Origin: Phycomyces blakesleeanus NRRL 1555(-)
Taxonomy: Eukaryota; Mucoromycota; Mucoromycetes; Mucorales; Phycomycetaceae
Assembly (NCBI RefSeq): GCF_001638985.1
Contig: NW_017265135.1
Coordinates: 1,169,223-1,233,222 of the forward strand
Length of the DNA stretch: 64,000 nt
Direction of reading: 5' to 3'
In this document: positions 1 through 10,335 of the stretch, piece by piece
Numbering within the stretch: position 1 is the stretch's first letter
Layout: the number at the start of each line of letters is the position of its first letter
The notes under the pieces: model-generated
Database searches by the model: none
What the model was told of the DNA's origin: nothing
What the model saw: only the letters and a program-made list of their open reading frames with translations
Program-made: the position numbers and the translations under genes

Positions 1-30
1 TATGTATACACAAAGTTAATGGAAACTTAC

Positions 31-317
31 GCAGGAATGCAGACGAAGATGGAAATCTTCAACCAGGTACCGGCAGCATCTACATTATTATGGATGACAT
101 TATCAATATCTCGTCCCACTTTTTTCTTTCTTTCTTTCTTTTTCTTGATTCTCTTTATTACACGTCTTTTTATTATTATGTACGCACCAGCAGCATGGTG
201 CTTAACCGCCTCGCGCTCGGCAAGGAATTCGGTAGCAGCGAGGGAAGACTGGGAACGGGCACCGGCACGCTTGACAGTGTTGATGAGCTGGGTGTTGAAG
301 AGAGCACGGGAAGCCAT
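31..317 (-). CDS. COX13: Cytochrome c oxidase subunit VIa, 3' end outside the window
   Basis: Subunit VIa (Cox13/COX6A) is a nuclear-encoded, single-membrane-span subunit of respiratory complex IV in the inner mitochondrial membrane. Exon 1 is 188-317 and exon 2 is 31-79, separated by a 108-bp intron with donor GTGCGT and acceptor TAG. Exon 2 ends at a GTAAGT donor, so the gene continues beyond position 1. The start ATG (315-317) opens MASRALFNTQLI, a basic, Ser/Ala-rich stretch that fits a mitochondrial presequence. It is followed by FLAEREAVKHHAA and, after splicing, TWLKISIFVCIPA, which are the family's recognisable segment. Only about 60 residues are visible out of a usual length near 120. 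An ATG further upstream in the same frame would add 30 residues and was not chosen because the family segment fits the shorter start. The transmembrane part lies outside the window. Confidence 0.85.
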
Positions 318-503
318 TGTAAGGAAGTCTGGGAAAGAAACAAACAAGACAAGCGAAAAGCTAGCCAAAAATTGTTTTTTTTTGCCACGGTGGGTGGAAG
401 AAGTCACGTGATATGGAGGGCCTGTCTGTTTTTTTTTCTAGTCGCTGACGTGGGTCCGTATTTTGTTTCTTTGCCGTCCGACCATCACTTTATACTCTAC
501 ATC

Positions 504-972
504 ATGGCCGACGCACCTGGTAAAGGAAGAAATAAAAAAAAGAGGGATAGAGAGAAAATAGAGAAGGATTGGAAAGATTCTTTTAATGTAGCGATACCTT
601 GGATTCAAATACACGCGAACGATTATTGAGAAAGAAAAACAAAAAAAAACACCATGTAGAAATGAAGGCTACTCAGCAAGAGTTAAAGAAGGCTCGCATT
701 CCTATTGAATACCGCGACTATTGTGCACATCTCTTGATCCCGCTCAACAAGTGCAGAGGCGAAACATTCTACCTCCCCTGGAAGTGTGAGAACGAGCGTC
801 ACGAATATGAGAAGTGCCAATACGATGAGTAAGTGCTAAAATGAAAGCAATTTGGTCATAATCTCATGTAATGCGTGTTTATGCTTCTGTGCATCGATGG
901 AATTTTTTTTCTGTGATTAGTTATAAGCGTCGTATGGTTGCCCTCAAGAAGGCAAAAGAAGACGAAGAATAA
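504..972 (+). CDS. NDUFB7: NADH:ubiquinone oxidoreductase subunit NDUFB7 (B18)
   Basis: NDUFB7 is an accessory subunit on the intermembrane-space side of mitochondrial complex I, folded through twin CX9C disulfides. Three exons: 504-519 (MADAP plus one base), 660-828 and 921-972, with GTAAAG..TAG and GTAAGT..TAG introns; the spliced product is 78 residues. The two diagnostic motifs are both in exon 2: CAHLLIPLNKC and CENERHEYEKC, each C-x9-C. They are preceded by the family's arginine/proline segment (KKARIPIEYRDY) and followed by YDDYKRRM in exon 3. There is no presequence, as expected for a CX9C import substrate. A polyadenylation-like AATAAA lies at 1261-1266. Its start is 186 bp from the COX13 start on the other strand, so the two respiratory genes share a divergent promoter. 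Confidence 0.93.
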
Positions 973-3124
973 AAAAAGGGAGAAGACGATAAAAATACCA
1001 GTCGATTTACTTTACTTATAGAGGATGCGCACCGTTGATTTTCATATTATATGTATGTATATATTTATATATATATATGGGTGTGTATGTGTGTTGCATA
1101 TATCCATACACTGTACAAAAGACAGATGAAATCAAAGTCGAAAAGAGAGATATAATTGGAAATTTATTTGAGAAATACGGTGTATATGTATGTATGTATC
1201 TGTCTGTACTTGTGTTTGTGTTTGTTTCTGGGCTTGTGTTTGTGTGCTATTTCGAATGGAAATAAACCAACTTTGCGGTGTATTATATATATGTTCGTGT
1301 GTATTGGATACAAATATACTGTTTCCAAATACAAGAATGATAAAGCTGCTTTTGATAAAGTAGATACAATCAACTTTTGTTAAGAAATATATTTCTTAAA
1401 GGTCAATTACCAATGGGATTGATTAACTTGCTTCATAATAATTATTATTAGATAAAGTGTAATAGAATATGTATATTTCTTACACTTTAATTTTTATTTT
1501 CTTCTTTTTTCTTTGTTGACATGATCAATATTAAGTTTCCTAATTAACAGATATTGGGTACAGAAATGCTGTAAAGAGATTAAAAATGTAAACATATGCA
1601 GATAGTATGACTTTAATTTTTATTTTTTCTATAAACGGCTTAAGTTTACTGGTTACACAATGAATGTTGCACGGGCACCTTTCATCTCATTTATGTAAAC
1701 TACTTTCACTAATATTTCGCACATAAAAAAAACAATACATCTGAGACAAATATAAAAAACTACAGAAGACTAATAGGGAATTTCACGCATTGCTATTGCT
1801 TTTGACTCTTGTTACTGATCTTAATGAAGCTCAAACAAGTGCTTATTTTGAAATAATACAAGATTTTAAGTGCGAAGTAGTGGCTTTTTTTTAATATAGT
1901 ATCATTCTCATATTAATTTAGGCACGCCCCCAAGTCGATTTATTTGGTGCTACTTGCAATCGTAATTTAAATTATAAAGAATACAAAAAGTAATATTAAC
2001 AACAATTGTGTTTGTTTTAATAAATTTTCACTACAGGAAATAAAATTGTGGCTTTCTGGCAGTTTTCTGGCGGTTTCGGATGGCAGTGCTCTAACAGTTT
2101 TTTGCCTAAAATCCATTTTACCACCCTTGAGTTTAAACACTTTTTACAAATCTCCGCTTCCTTATTATTTTTTATTGGCTTTTCTATTAGACATGGCTTC
2201 TTTCTTTATTGTGTAAAGTTTATATAGAATTGATTATTTTTATTTGAGCATTATTTTGATTCGCGTTTTTGCTTTAAAACTTAGTTTATATAGGGTTTCT
2301 ATAGGACACTAATTACTCTTTATTATTGTTAAACTTTTAAAAATAGCTTTTATTAGATAGAATATATGTACATTTGTTGTATTTAGGTTTAATTTTAGAG
2401 AAGAGATGAAGAAATAAAGTGAGACTTTGTACGATCAAAGCTCAATATAAGGTGCTCACGGAATCAGTTATTGATATAAAATTTCCTATTGATTACTTTA
2501 CTAAACACCATATATAGTGTTTTCCAAAATTCAAAAAAGACTATTTCGCTTTAAAGTCCGTGAATTTTTCCGCTGCTCTCTACCAGGGGAAAAAATAATT
2601 AATACCTATATATGGTGATTTCCATAATTCCTATTGACACTGCGGGTAAGAATCATCTTGTTTTTACTATATTATCCCATTTTCTAGGCTTTTATATATA
2701 TATTAAAGCTAGTATTTTTTAAAGAAGCATACAATATATTACTGTAAATAAAATATATTGTTTCAAGCAGTATAGTTTGTACTTCTTTAACAAGAAATGG
2801 GAAAAACAATTGATTTCAATATGCTATATGTTCAAACAAGGTCATATCTCTTGAGTGTAGTACTGATTACAACACCGACTTAAAATTACGTAAATAGCAC
2901 CTATACTTGGTAATTTGCGCTATTCTAAATATGGCGTTTAGTAAAGTAATCAATAGGAAATTTTATATCAATAACTTATTCCATGAGCACCTATAGTGAT
3001 ATGGATAATGAGCAGAAATTTTGTTGTTGCAACGGATTTTGAAATTAGAAAAGAATAAAATCATAGCAACAAAACTAAAGACAATTAGTGTAGAACTAAA
3101 GACATTAGTAGAGAACTAAGAGAC
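973..3124. other. Gene-free stretch, AT-rich, with microsatellites
   Basis: No convincing coding sequence. 1035-1330 is rich in TATG/TGTG simple repeats and contains the likely 3' UTR of NDUFB7. The remainder is AT-rich and holds a long inverted repeat (2451-2991) and a short series of GAACTAA(A/G)GACATTAGT-like repeats at about 3075-3125, directly beside the Harbinger element. Confidence 0.6.
2451..2991. repeat. Pair of 61-bp inverted repeats, MITE-like
   Basis: 2451-2511 and 2931-2991 are inverted copies of each other over 61 bp with three mismatches, spaced by about 420 bp of non-coding AT-rich DNA. The ends read GGTGCTCA...TGAGCACC. A flanking ATA on both sides may be a target duplication, but the sequence is too AT-rich to be sure. 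This fits a non-autonomous DNA transposon (MITE) or a decayed element. No open reading frame lies inside. Confidence 0.55.
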
Positions 3125-3411
3125 TTAGAGCATCCACAGCGGTATGTAGGAATTAAAAAAAATATGGGAATTTGACAAATTATTTAGATTTTTTCATTCA
3201 CAGTGGTTTTGCTATACAATGTGCGAAACTAAAATTTTTGTGAGAAATGTTTAGTGAATGTGGATGTTTCGAACTTTACTAAAACCTTTGGCAATAAAAA
3301 TTAAAGTCATATTTTAATAAAAATTGAAGGCAGATTTTGATATAAATTGAAGGCAGACTTTGATATGAATTTTGAGTATTAGTTTCTTTATACCTAGCTT
3401 TACTCTTTGAA

Positions 3412-4397
3412 ATGAACAGCAATATTTTCCAATCCTCCACTGACGATGTCTCTTTGAGTGAACCTGTTTCCACATCTACCGGTGGCCGTAACGCCAATTG
3501 GAACTACTTGAAGGACATTCAGCTTTGTAAGTCGTGGCTGGCTATTTCTCAAGACCCAATAACAGGAAAAGATCAAAGGGGTACTACCATGTGGGAAAGA
3601 ATTGGATTGAACTATCTTGAAAACATCAATCCAAGCTATATGTTCCACTCTACTAGTTCTTTGACATCCCGCTGGAATCATATACAAAGTAAAGTAGCAA
3701 AGTTTTGTGGCTGTGTAGCTCAAGTTGAGCAACGCAATCAAAGTGGGGTCAATGTTCTAGATATAGTAATATCCTAGTTAAAATTTTGGTTAATTTATTA
3801 TTGATGTCTAATCTCTATATATACAAAAACTAGATTTCTGAAGCAAGAATCCTGTTCAAGGTCCAAAACAACAACAAGACATTTAACTTGAATCATTGCT
3901 ACTCCATCCTTTCTCTTGCTCCCAAGTGGATGAACGGCTTAGAAGGTTCAGCAAGAGGACAAGGAAACAGAAGCCAGATTGTTGTGTCAATCACTCCGTC
4001 TGGTGGGAATGTTCAGGGGAACAATGAAATGTCTTCTCAACAAGGGGTTGTCTATCCAATAGGTTGCAAACAAAGCAAGGCCGGATCCCAGGGAAAGAGA
4101 AAGGTCCAGGAGGCTCTTTTTGATCTGGTGAATGATCAAAGAAAAGCCCAGCGTTCTGGTAGCAGAAAGGACAAAAATTTCAGAGAGATGCTGGACATGA
4201 AGTATATCATGATGGATGCAGACACTATCAGCAATCCAGTAAGACACCGCTGTGTTCTCTTGAAGCAAAAGCAAGCCCTGCGCCAAGCAGAAGAAGTAGA
4301 AAGAGGTTTTGAAGATGAGGATGAGAGTAGTGATGATGAAGAAGAAGAAGTTGAAGAGCTTCAAAGTGATGAAGAATATAATTTTTCTGATGAATAA
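3412..4397 (+). CDS. Harbinger accessory DNA-binding protein (Myb/SANT-like)
   Basis: In PIF/Harbinger elements a second protein with a Myb/SANT-like trihelix binds the element ends and brings the transposase into the nucleus; that role is taken from the family. Two exons, 3412-3765 and 3834-4397, join in phase across a GTAATA..TAG intron and give about 305 residues. Exon 1 has the tryptophan-spaced trihelix pattern (NWNYLKDIQLCKSWLAIS, TMWERIGLNYL, SLTSRWNHIQ). Exon 2 continues with ISEARILFK and the conserved HCYSILSLAPKWM segment. A basic middle (GKRKVQEALFDLVNDQRK) and a strongly acidic C-terminal tail (EDEDESSDDEEEEVEEL) follow. No stop or frameshift is seen, in contrast to the transposase of the same element. 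Confidence 0.8.
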
Positions 4398-4443
4398 AGA
4401 TTTTTTTTGCACTTTTTTAACATAAAACTTTATTACACTTTAT

Positions 4444-5900
4444 TTATTCATTATTTCCTGCCATACTCCACAAGTTATTCACAAGGCTTTTTACTAACTC
4501 GGCATAGTTGATTCGGCTTGTAACTTCACAATATCTTGTGACAAATTCAGAAAAGCTTCCTCTGGTAACGTCTTCACTAGTCGCTCTTCTACTAGCTCTG
4601 TCTGATAATGTCATTGCTGCCAAGCTTTGTTCATAGACCATGTCCAGGCCATCTACACCACGTTCGTCTTCCACTATCATGTTATATAATATGATACATG
4701 GTTTCATTAGCATATTTAAGTCTGTAATTCTCCACAACTTTGCAGGAAGCTTGAAAATGTTGAATCTAGCCTGCAGTACTCCAAAAGCCCATTCAACATC
4801 TTTTCTTGTGGCCTCTTGTTTTTGAGCAAACAGCTAGATTATAAAATTTGAAGTAGCAAATTTTAGTAAAGATAAGAATAAATATAAGAATACACAAATA
4901 TATGTTATCTTTTCCTTTGCTAATATGGGATTTGATATGGTTTTTATCAATGTTGCATAGCTTGGGTAAATTTCATTGGCGAGATAGTACCCCATGTCAT
5001 ATGTTTTGCCTCTAATGTTGTAATGCACAACAGAATCTGTCCCTTTAGTGATTTCTTGAAAGACGTCAGATCGATCAAGAACGTTAATATCATTAAGGCT
5101 GCCAGGGAGCCCAAAGTACAAATGTCACAGCCAGAGGTCTTGAGAAGCAACGGCCTCAAGAATCAAAGTTGGCTCATGTTTACGGCCAGTGTACTGGCCA
5201 TGCCAAGCCGTCGGGCAGTTTTTCCAGGCCCAATGCATACAGTCTATAGATCCTAGCATCCCTGGGAACCCTCTTTCGGCACCAACTGCCAGTAGCCAAT
5301 CTGTATCTGCTTGATTCGGCCTTCTAAGGTACTCATCTCTAAATACAGCTGTCAATGACTTGCAAAAGAGTTTCATACTTTTTAAGGCAACAGTCTTGCT
5401 CATTCTCAGATATTTGTCAAGTGAATTGGCAGACACTCCATAGCAGAGCATACGCAGTGCAGCGGTAACCTTTTGGAACATTGAGTATCCAAGTACTCCA
5501 GAAGCATCTCTTTTTTAAACAAAATAGGAGTCTTGGTTATTTACTTCTTCACAGACCCGGAAGAAAAGACCATGTTTCATTCTAAACCTTCTTCAAAGAT
5601 TTTCTTGTTGTAGACAGGATCAGCAGCAAAATAGTCAGAATACAATCTTTCATTGCCTTCAATACGTCTTCTGTTTATACTTGTCCGAGTTGAAGGCATA
5701 ATTGCATCCAAATTGTTCAACAAAAATACGTTATTTGCTGCCCATCTTGCTTCCTCTTCTTTATCATCATACAAGTAATCAAATAATCCAAAATCTACAA
5801 CTGGATTGTTGAGAAAGTACTTGTATTCTTTGATATCAGAGTCTTCGTTCAGGTTGATTGTATTTTGATAAGCACTTGTGGTGTATAAGATTTTATCTAT
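4444..5900 (-). pseudogene. PIF/Harbinger DDE transposase, inactivated
   Basis: This is a DDE_Tnp_4-type transposase. The catalytic triad can still be seen: D in GSIDCMHWAWKN, D in GLPGSLNDINVL and E in KDVEWAFGVLQARF. Three lesions are visible. A one-base frameshift lies near 5577-5590, just before RMKHGLFFRVCEE. An in-frame TAA is at 5515-5517, where the family has Q before KRDA (CAA to TAA). An in-frame TGA is at 5125-5127, where DLWxWH is expected (TGG to TGA). The last exon begins at 4833 after a TAG acceptor, but the preceding junction (about 4909) reads ATAACA where a GT donor is expected, which may be a fourth defect. No in-frame ATG is seen upstream of 5774, so the true start is unknown. 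Confidence 0.85.
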
Positions 5901-6116
5901 ATTTTGATAATATTAAGAAAGAAACATTTGATTTAAGATTGATATTTGAAATGTTTATATGTTGCTGATAGAAATATTTCAATCCTAACATTAGAAAAGT
6001 CATGAAATATTTAGTTTGGCAAAACCGATGTGATTGAATTGAAATTTCTATATTAAATTTGTTTTTTCATTCCAAAATACACATTTATTTCTCACATACC
6101 ACTGTGGATGCTCTTA

Positions 6117-6950
6117 GCAAACCTTAGAAAATGATAAAACAATGATGTAAAAAATAGGATAGAAACAATATAAAAGCAAAGGCAAATAACATGAAAAAAA
6201 GACTATCTTACACCTTGATTCTCAAATCCTATATAATTGTTTCTATCTTAAAAGCCTTTATAATCACACTGTCATTGAACACCTAGTTAGTTCTAATTGA
6301 ATCTCCACTAGTGTAACGAAAAGGCTAACCAGCACGCTCACAATTTTATTACTATCACTATATCAAATGTGTGTTTTTCTTACTTCATGCATTATTTAGT
6401 GATATTTCTAATGCTGCTGTAAGTGACTACTGTTTTCTAATAGGATTCATAGTATTTTGTCTAATAAAGTAGGCTTGCTTTAAAATACTAAATAAAATAT
6501 ATATTACATTTATTTTTTATAGTATACAAATAAAGTCAGAGCTCAATATAGTGATACTGGTGGATTCAAATTTTATTACTATCACTATATTAAAAAATAG
6601 TGATAATAAGCAGGCACAAGCCCAAATTTTTCAAAAAATTATCACTATATCGCAATTATCACTACACCACCAGAGATTTTTGGTATCATTTTGGGTAAAA
6701 ATTGACACCTAAGCAATATGATTGGCTTAGAGACCAAAATATTGTAATTTGTTTTTGTACTCAATTTTTTTCATCCAAATAAAGAATAAAGTTAAGTTCA
6801 GTACTACTTGTGAGCTTTTAAAGTAAGAAAAAAAACTGTTAGGGAAGTCAGAAAGTGTTCAAGTAAGACAAAGGATTTATTAAGAAAAGTTGGGGATTGG
6901 TTTGAGTAACCAAAAAATGACTTCACAGAAATTACGCAAAAAAATTGATG
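6117..6950. other. Gene-free stretch with short repeats
   Basis: No gene seen. A 22-bp direct repeat (AATTTTATTACTATCACTATAT) occurs at 6342-6363 and again at 6569-6590. The surrounding TATAGTGATACTGGTGG and its near-inverted form at about 6653-6672 suggest a small decayed transposon of about 140 bp. Confidence 0.45.
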
Positions 6951-7011
6951 TTGAGAAGAAAACAGAAGGTTCAAATAATAATTATAATAATAATAAAGAA
7001 GTAGTATCATT

Positions 7012-10000
7012 TTATTTATCAAAAAGAATATTATTGAAAATGAACCAGTAGGAACCAAACTTGCTCAAATTTACAATGTAAAATGGGTTGCAGAAAATGT
7101 GCAAATCTAACTTACAAACGAGATTTATGTTAGCAATATCAGAATGCTCACCTGTTATTACAGCCTTGGCATAGTTATTGTTTTTGTTATTATCCATATG
7201 AGGATCAATGCTAAGAAACTTAATAACAGAGCCTGAGACAAGTCCTATACAAGGGCGAGAGATTGGATCATCTCTAAAAACAAATGCGCCAAAACTGTTG
7301 TTTTGGATGGTGTCATCTTCAATATCTCCAGTGTCATTGTTGTCCTTTAGCTCTCTTGAGCCACCAAAGGAGGTGTAATAGAACAAGGATTCATTGATGT
7401 CCTTAATGAACCTCTCTATTCCAGTTCCAGACTTCTCTTGGTTGCCAGAGCTATTAACTCACAACCCACCATCAATTACATGTTGCAATGCTACCTGCTT
7501 TGCAAACTTTAGGCAAACATTTCTGGAAGTGTTTTGGCGATTCTTATGAAACAGATGTTTGCGAATATGCTTATTGAACTGTTCGCCCTTTTCTGTTTCA
7601 TAATTGAGGGCTGGGCCAAAACGAATTATATCTTCCTTGAGATGTGTCAAGTAATGAACTTTTGGCTTGATGCAATATGCCTTGTGGAGCTCATTCTTGG
7701 TTCCTTTATCGTAGTCAAACAATGCTTTGATCAAGTGCTTCACTGCATTATCTACTCTGATAATATAGTTATCAAAGTCTGATGTCACCTGACAAACAAA
7801 TACCAGAGAGCACAATTGGCCAAGTTCAACAAAGCATGGTATTATAAGGTCTAGCTCATGATTTCCAGAGAATTCTATAATCAGAATTACAGGAAGTATT
7901 TGAAGCAGAACCTTGAAGTCTCTATCAAGGAATGAATCACTATGTCTCAAGTTTTGAGTAAACTTTCTTGATAGACCAGTTGATCGTGTGTAATCTGTCA
8001 AGAATTCTGAAAGTCTTGCTATTGTGGCTGTGTCATTCTTAAGCACGACCTTAACCAAGTCAATCACCATATACTTTGCAACACCAAGAAGTATCGTGTG
8101 GAGGATTTCCACTGGTGTATTCTTTTCTGGATCAAACGACTGCAATTCTAATAAGCGGCCAGTCGAATGATCTCTAAAGCTTATCTCGTTTGCAGGCGTG
8201 TTCATTCCAATTTTTGGAGCATTTGGGATCTCAGTATCTCTGCCAGGTGACGAGTTTGCAAGAATATAGTGCTCTTAAGTTTGTCTCTCGTGGCACTCAC
8301 AGAAGTAGGACAAGTCCTTCACAAAGTCTTTTGCACATCTAAGTTTGATGTAGCATCTTCTGCAAGGAAATGTGGTGACCGGTCCAAGCAATCTGCAAAG
8401 TTCCGAATGACATGGCGTGTCAGCCTCAATCCAAAGGATGGGAGCAACAACCAGAACATACTCATTGTCTTCAGCAGAGAACATTTTTACACCTTTCTCA
8501 AGTTTCTTAAAGTCATCAACGATTGCTGGCAGAAGAGACATACCATTTGCACCATCTTTCTTAGGGATTGTAGAAAGAAACTGGATGTTTGCTATCGAAT
8601 TTTGATTCTTAAAAGGCAAGGCAGCACATCTCATTAACCAGCTTTCAAACGGATTGTACTGCTTTGAACGATTGTCAGAAGTGCCGTCTGTAAAAAGGAT
8701 GATTGAAAAAATTTTAACTTTGTAAAATACTGCATCGCAATCTACATTACCAGGCAAAACAGAAAGAGGCATAGGCTTCTTCATTGGATGAACTCTAAAA
8801 AGAAGAAAGTCATGAGCAGGACTCAATCTGGTAAGGCTACTTGAGATACTGTAGTAGTGATCTCTTTCAACAGGAGTGGTGTCAACGTGAGAGATCTGCT
8901 CTACTCTAAGATCGGTAACAGCAACCTCAATGCCATAGCATACAATCGAAATCACTCTGACCAGATACCCTCTTGCAAAAATGTTTTTATTTGCCATGTG
9001 GAATGATTCAACCAAAAAGCAGATGCTGCAATCGTTTGTCTTCAAGTAAATGATGGTTCTAAACCAGACATCTATACCATTTACAGTGTGCATAGGCTGC
9101 TGAAAGAGATGGTGGGTTCTCCACTTTTTACCTTGTTCCAAACAGATCGATTGGTTTGGGATACGATCGGGCATGAACGAGATCAACTTGGATTTCTTTG
9201 GGTTTGCCATAAGAAATCTCAAGTGGTCAGATGGAAGGTTAATGTTAGCAAATGCGTTCCCGTTTGATCCAGGTACTGATATTCTTTGTGAAGGAAAGAC
9301 AGGCATCTTGGACTTCTTTCTTGCCTGATAATTTAAAAGAGCATCCAAATAAGGTAACTTAAATGTTCTTCCTATGGGAGTTTCTTGCTGGATCTTAATG
9401 ATCAAGTTCATCACAAGCAGTATCTTCTTCAACATTTGCTAAGAGATCATGCCATTATCCCCATCAATAAAAGCAAAAAGAATCATGGTTTGAAGATTGC
9501 AAAAAGGATAACAGCTTGTAGAGTCATTTACAGTGCCAATTGTCTCAAAGACTTCTTTTGGGATCTCAGAGTCATCATCAGTCATTGATATCTCATCAGC
9601 AGCAGCAGCAGAAGAAAACATATCAGAGAATGCGTTGAAAACTGGATTACTGTTCATTTCAATATCAAAGAAATTATTGACAATATTGTTTTCCTCGTCT
9701 ACAATATTGTCTTCTTCATTCCCGATACTGGAGGAGTCATCTTTGTCACTCAAGTAATCAAATGCATTAACATCCAGAATAGTGTTCTCAACTATCAATT
9801 TGGCCTGATGGGGTTTGTCGAGTACAGTATTAGTTGCCATTTGATTACTTATATGGTGAACCTTCAAATGCTTTTTCAGTAACCAAGGCTTTTCGAACTC
9901 TTTTTCGCATTCAGAGCAGATAAAAACATCTGAATTGATGCTAAAGTTAAGTTTGCCTTGCCTTTTAGGGGGGTGAGTCTTAACAATTTTATATGCACTA

Positions 10001-10038
10001 TGGGAAAAAGGTGGTCTTTTTTGAATTTGTGACTTCAT
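7012..10038 (-). pseudogene. Plavaka/CACTA-like transposase with three in-frame stops
   Basis: A single reading frame runs for 3 kb from the ATG at 10038, interrupted only by TAG (9439-9441), TAA (8275-8277) and TGA (7459-7461), with no frameshift. The N-terminus has a C2H2 zinc finger (C41, C44, H57, H61) followed by an acidic region. The middle and C-terminal parts carry segments I associate with the large fungal Plavaka/CACTA-related transposases: YPFCNLQTMILFAF, a proline/leucine segment (LPYLDALLNYQ), TPVEILHTILLGVAKYMVID, PKVHYLTHLKEDIIRFGP and NRQNTSRNVCLKFAKQ. Each stop is one C:G to T:A change from a plausible sense codon (CAG, CAA, TGG). The 3' end is uncertain: a GTAAGT donor occurs at about 7112. 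The name rests on pattern memory, and a KDZ-type transposase is the main alternative. It lies 297 bp downstream of the tnp2 gene on the same strand. Confidence 0.7.
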
Positions 10039-10335
10039 TTTTGGCCTATAATAATCAAAAAATCACCAAAAATCCAAGTTGAAACAAGAAAATCTTTGTT
10101 CTTTGAAATGGTTGATAAAAAGCAAATGAATCGCTTAAAATTAAATCTCAGGAGGGACAAATGTCCATTCTAATTAAACATCTTACATTTTTGGTAAATA
10201 TATATTGGAATTGAGAAATATTGGATGTCAGAAATAAAAAAAAAAGAAAATATCTAAACTTTCTGCTGCTTGGATAAAATTTGTTAAGACAATTTGAAAA
10301 AAAAAGAAAAATTTATTACAAAAAAAAAAAACAAA
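10039..10335. other. Spacer between two transposase genes
   Basis: AT-rich, with poly(A) runs. It must contain the boundary between the Plavaka-like and tnp2 units if they are separate elements, but I could not see terminal repeats. Confidence 0.4.

Larger units (their letters stand above)
3125..6116. mobile_element. PIF/Harbinger DNA transposon, complete ends
   Basis: The element proper is 3128-6113. It begins GAGCATCCACAGCGGTATGT and ends with the inverted form (ACATACCACTGTGGATGCTC), a terminal inverted repeat of about 24 bp with few mismatches. Both sides are flanked by TTA (3125-3127 and 6114-6116), the TWA target duplication expected for PIF/Harbinger. Inside are the two genes of this superfamily, placed tail to tail: a Myb/SANT-like DNA-binding accessory gene on the plus strand and a DDE transposase on the minus strand. 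The accessory gene is open, while the transposase carries nonsense and frameshift lesions, so this copy should be non-autonomous. Confidence 0.9.

Noticed and set aside
19..629. Overlapping plus-strand open frames at the left edge
   Set aside because: They lie antisense to COX13 exons or read through its intron and the NDUFB7 first intron; no family motif, and both real genes fit consensus splice sites.
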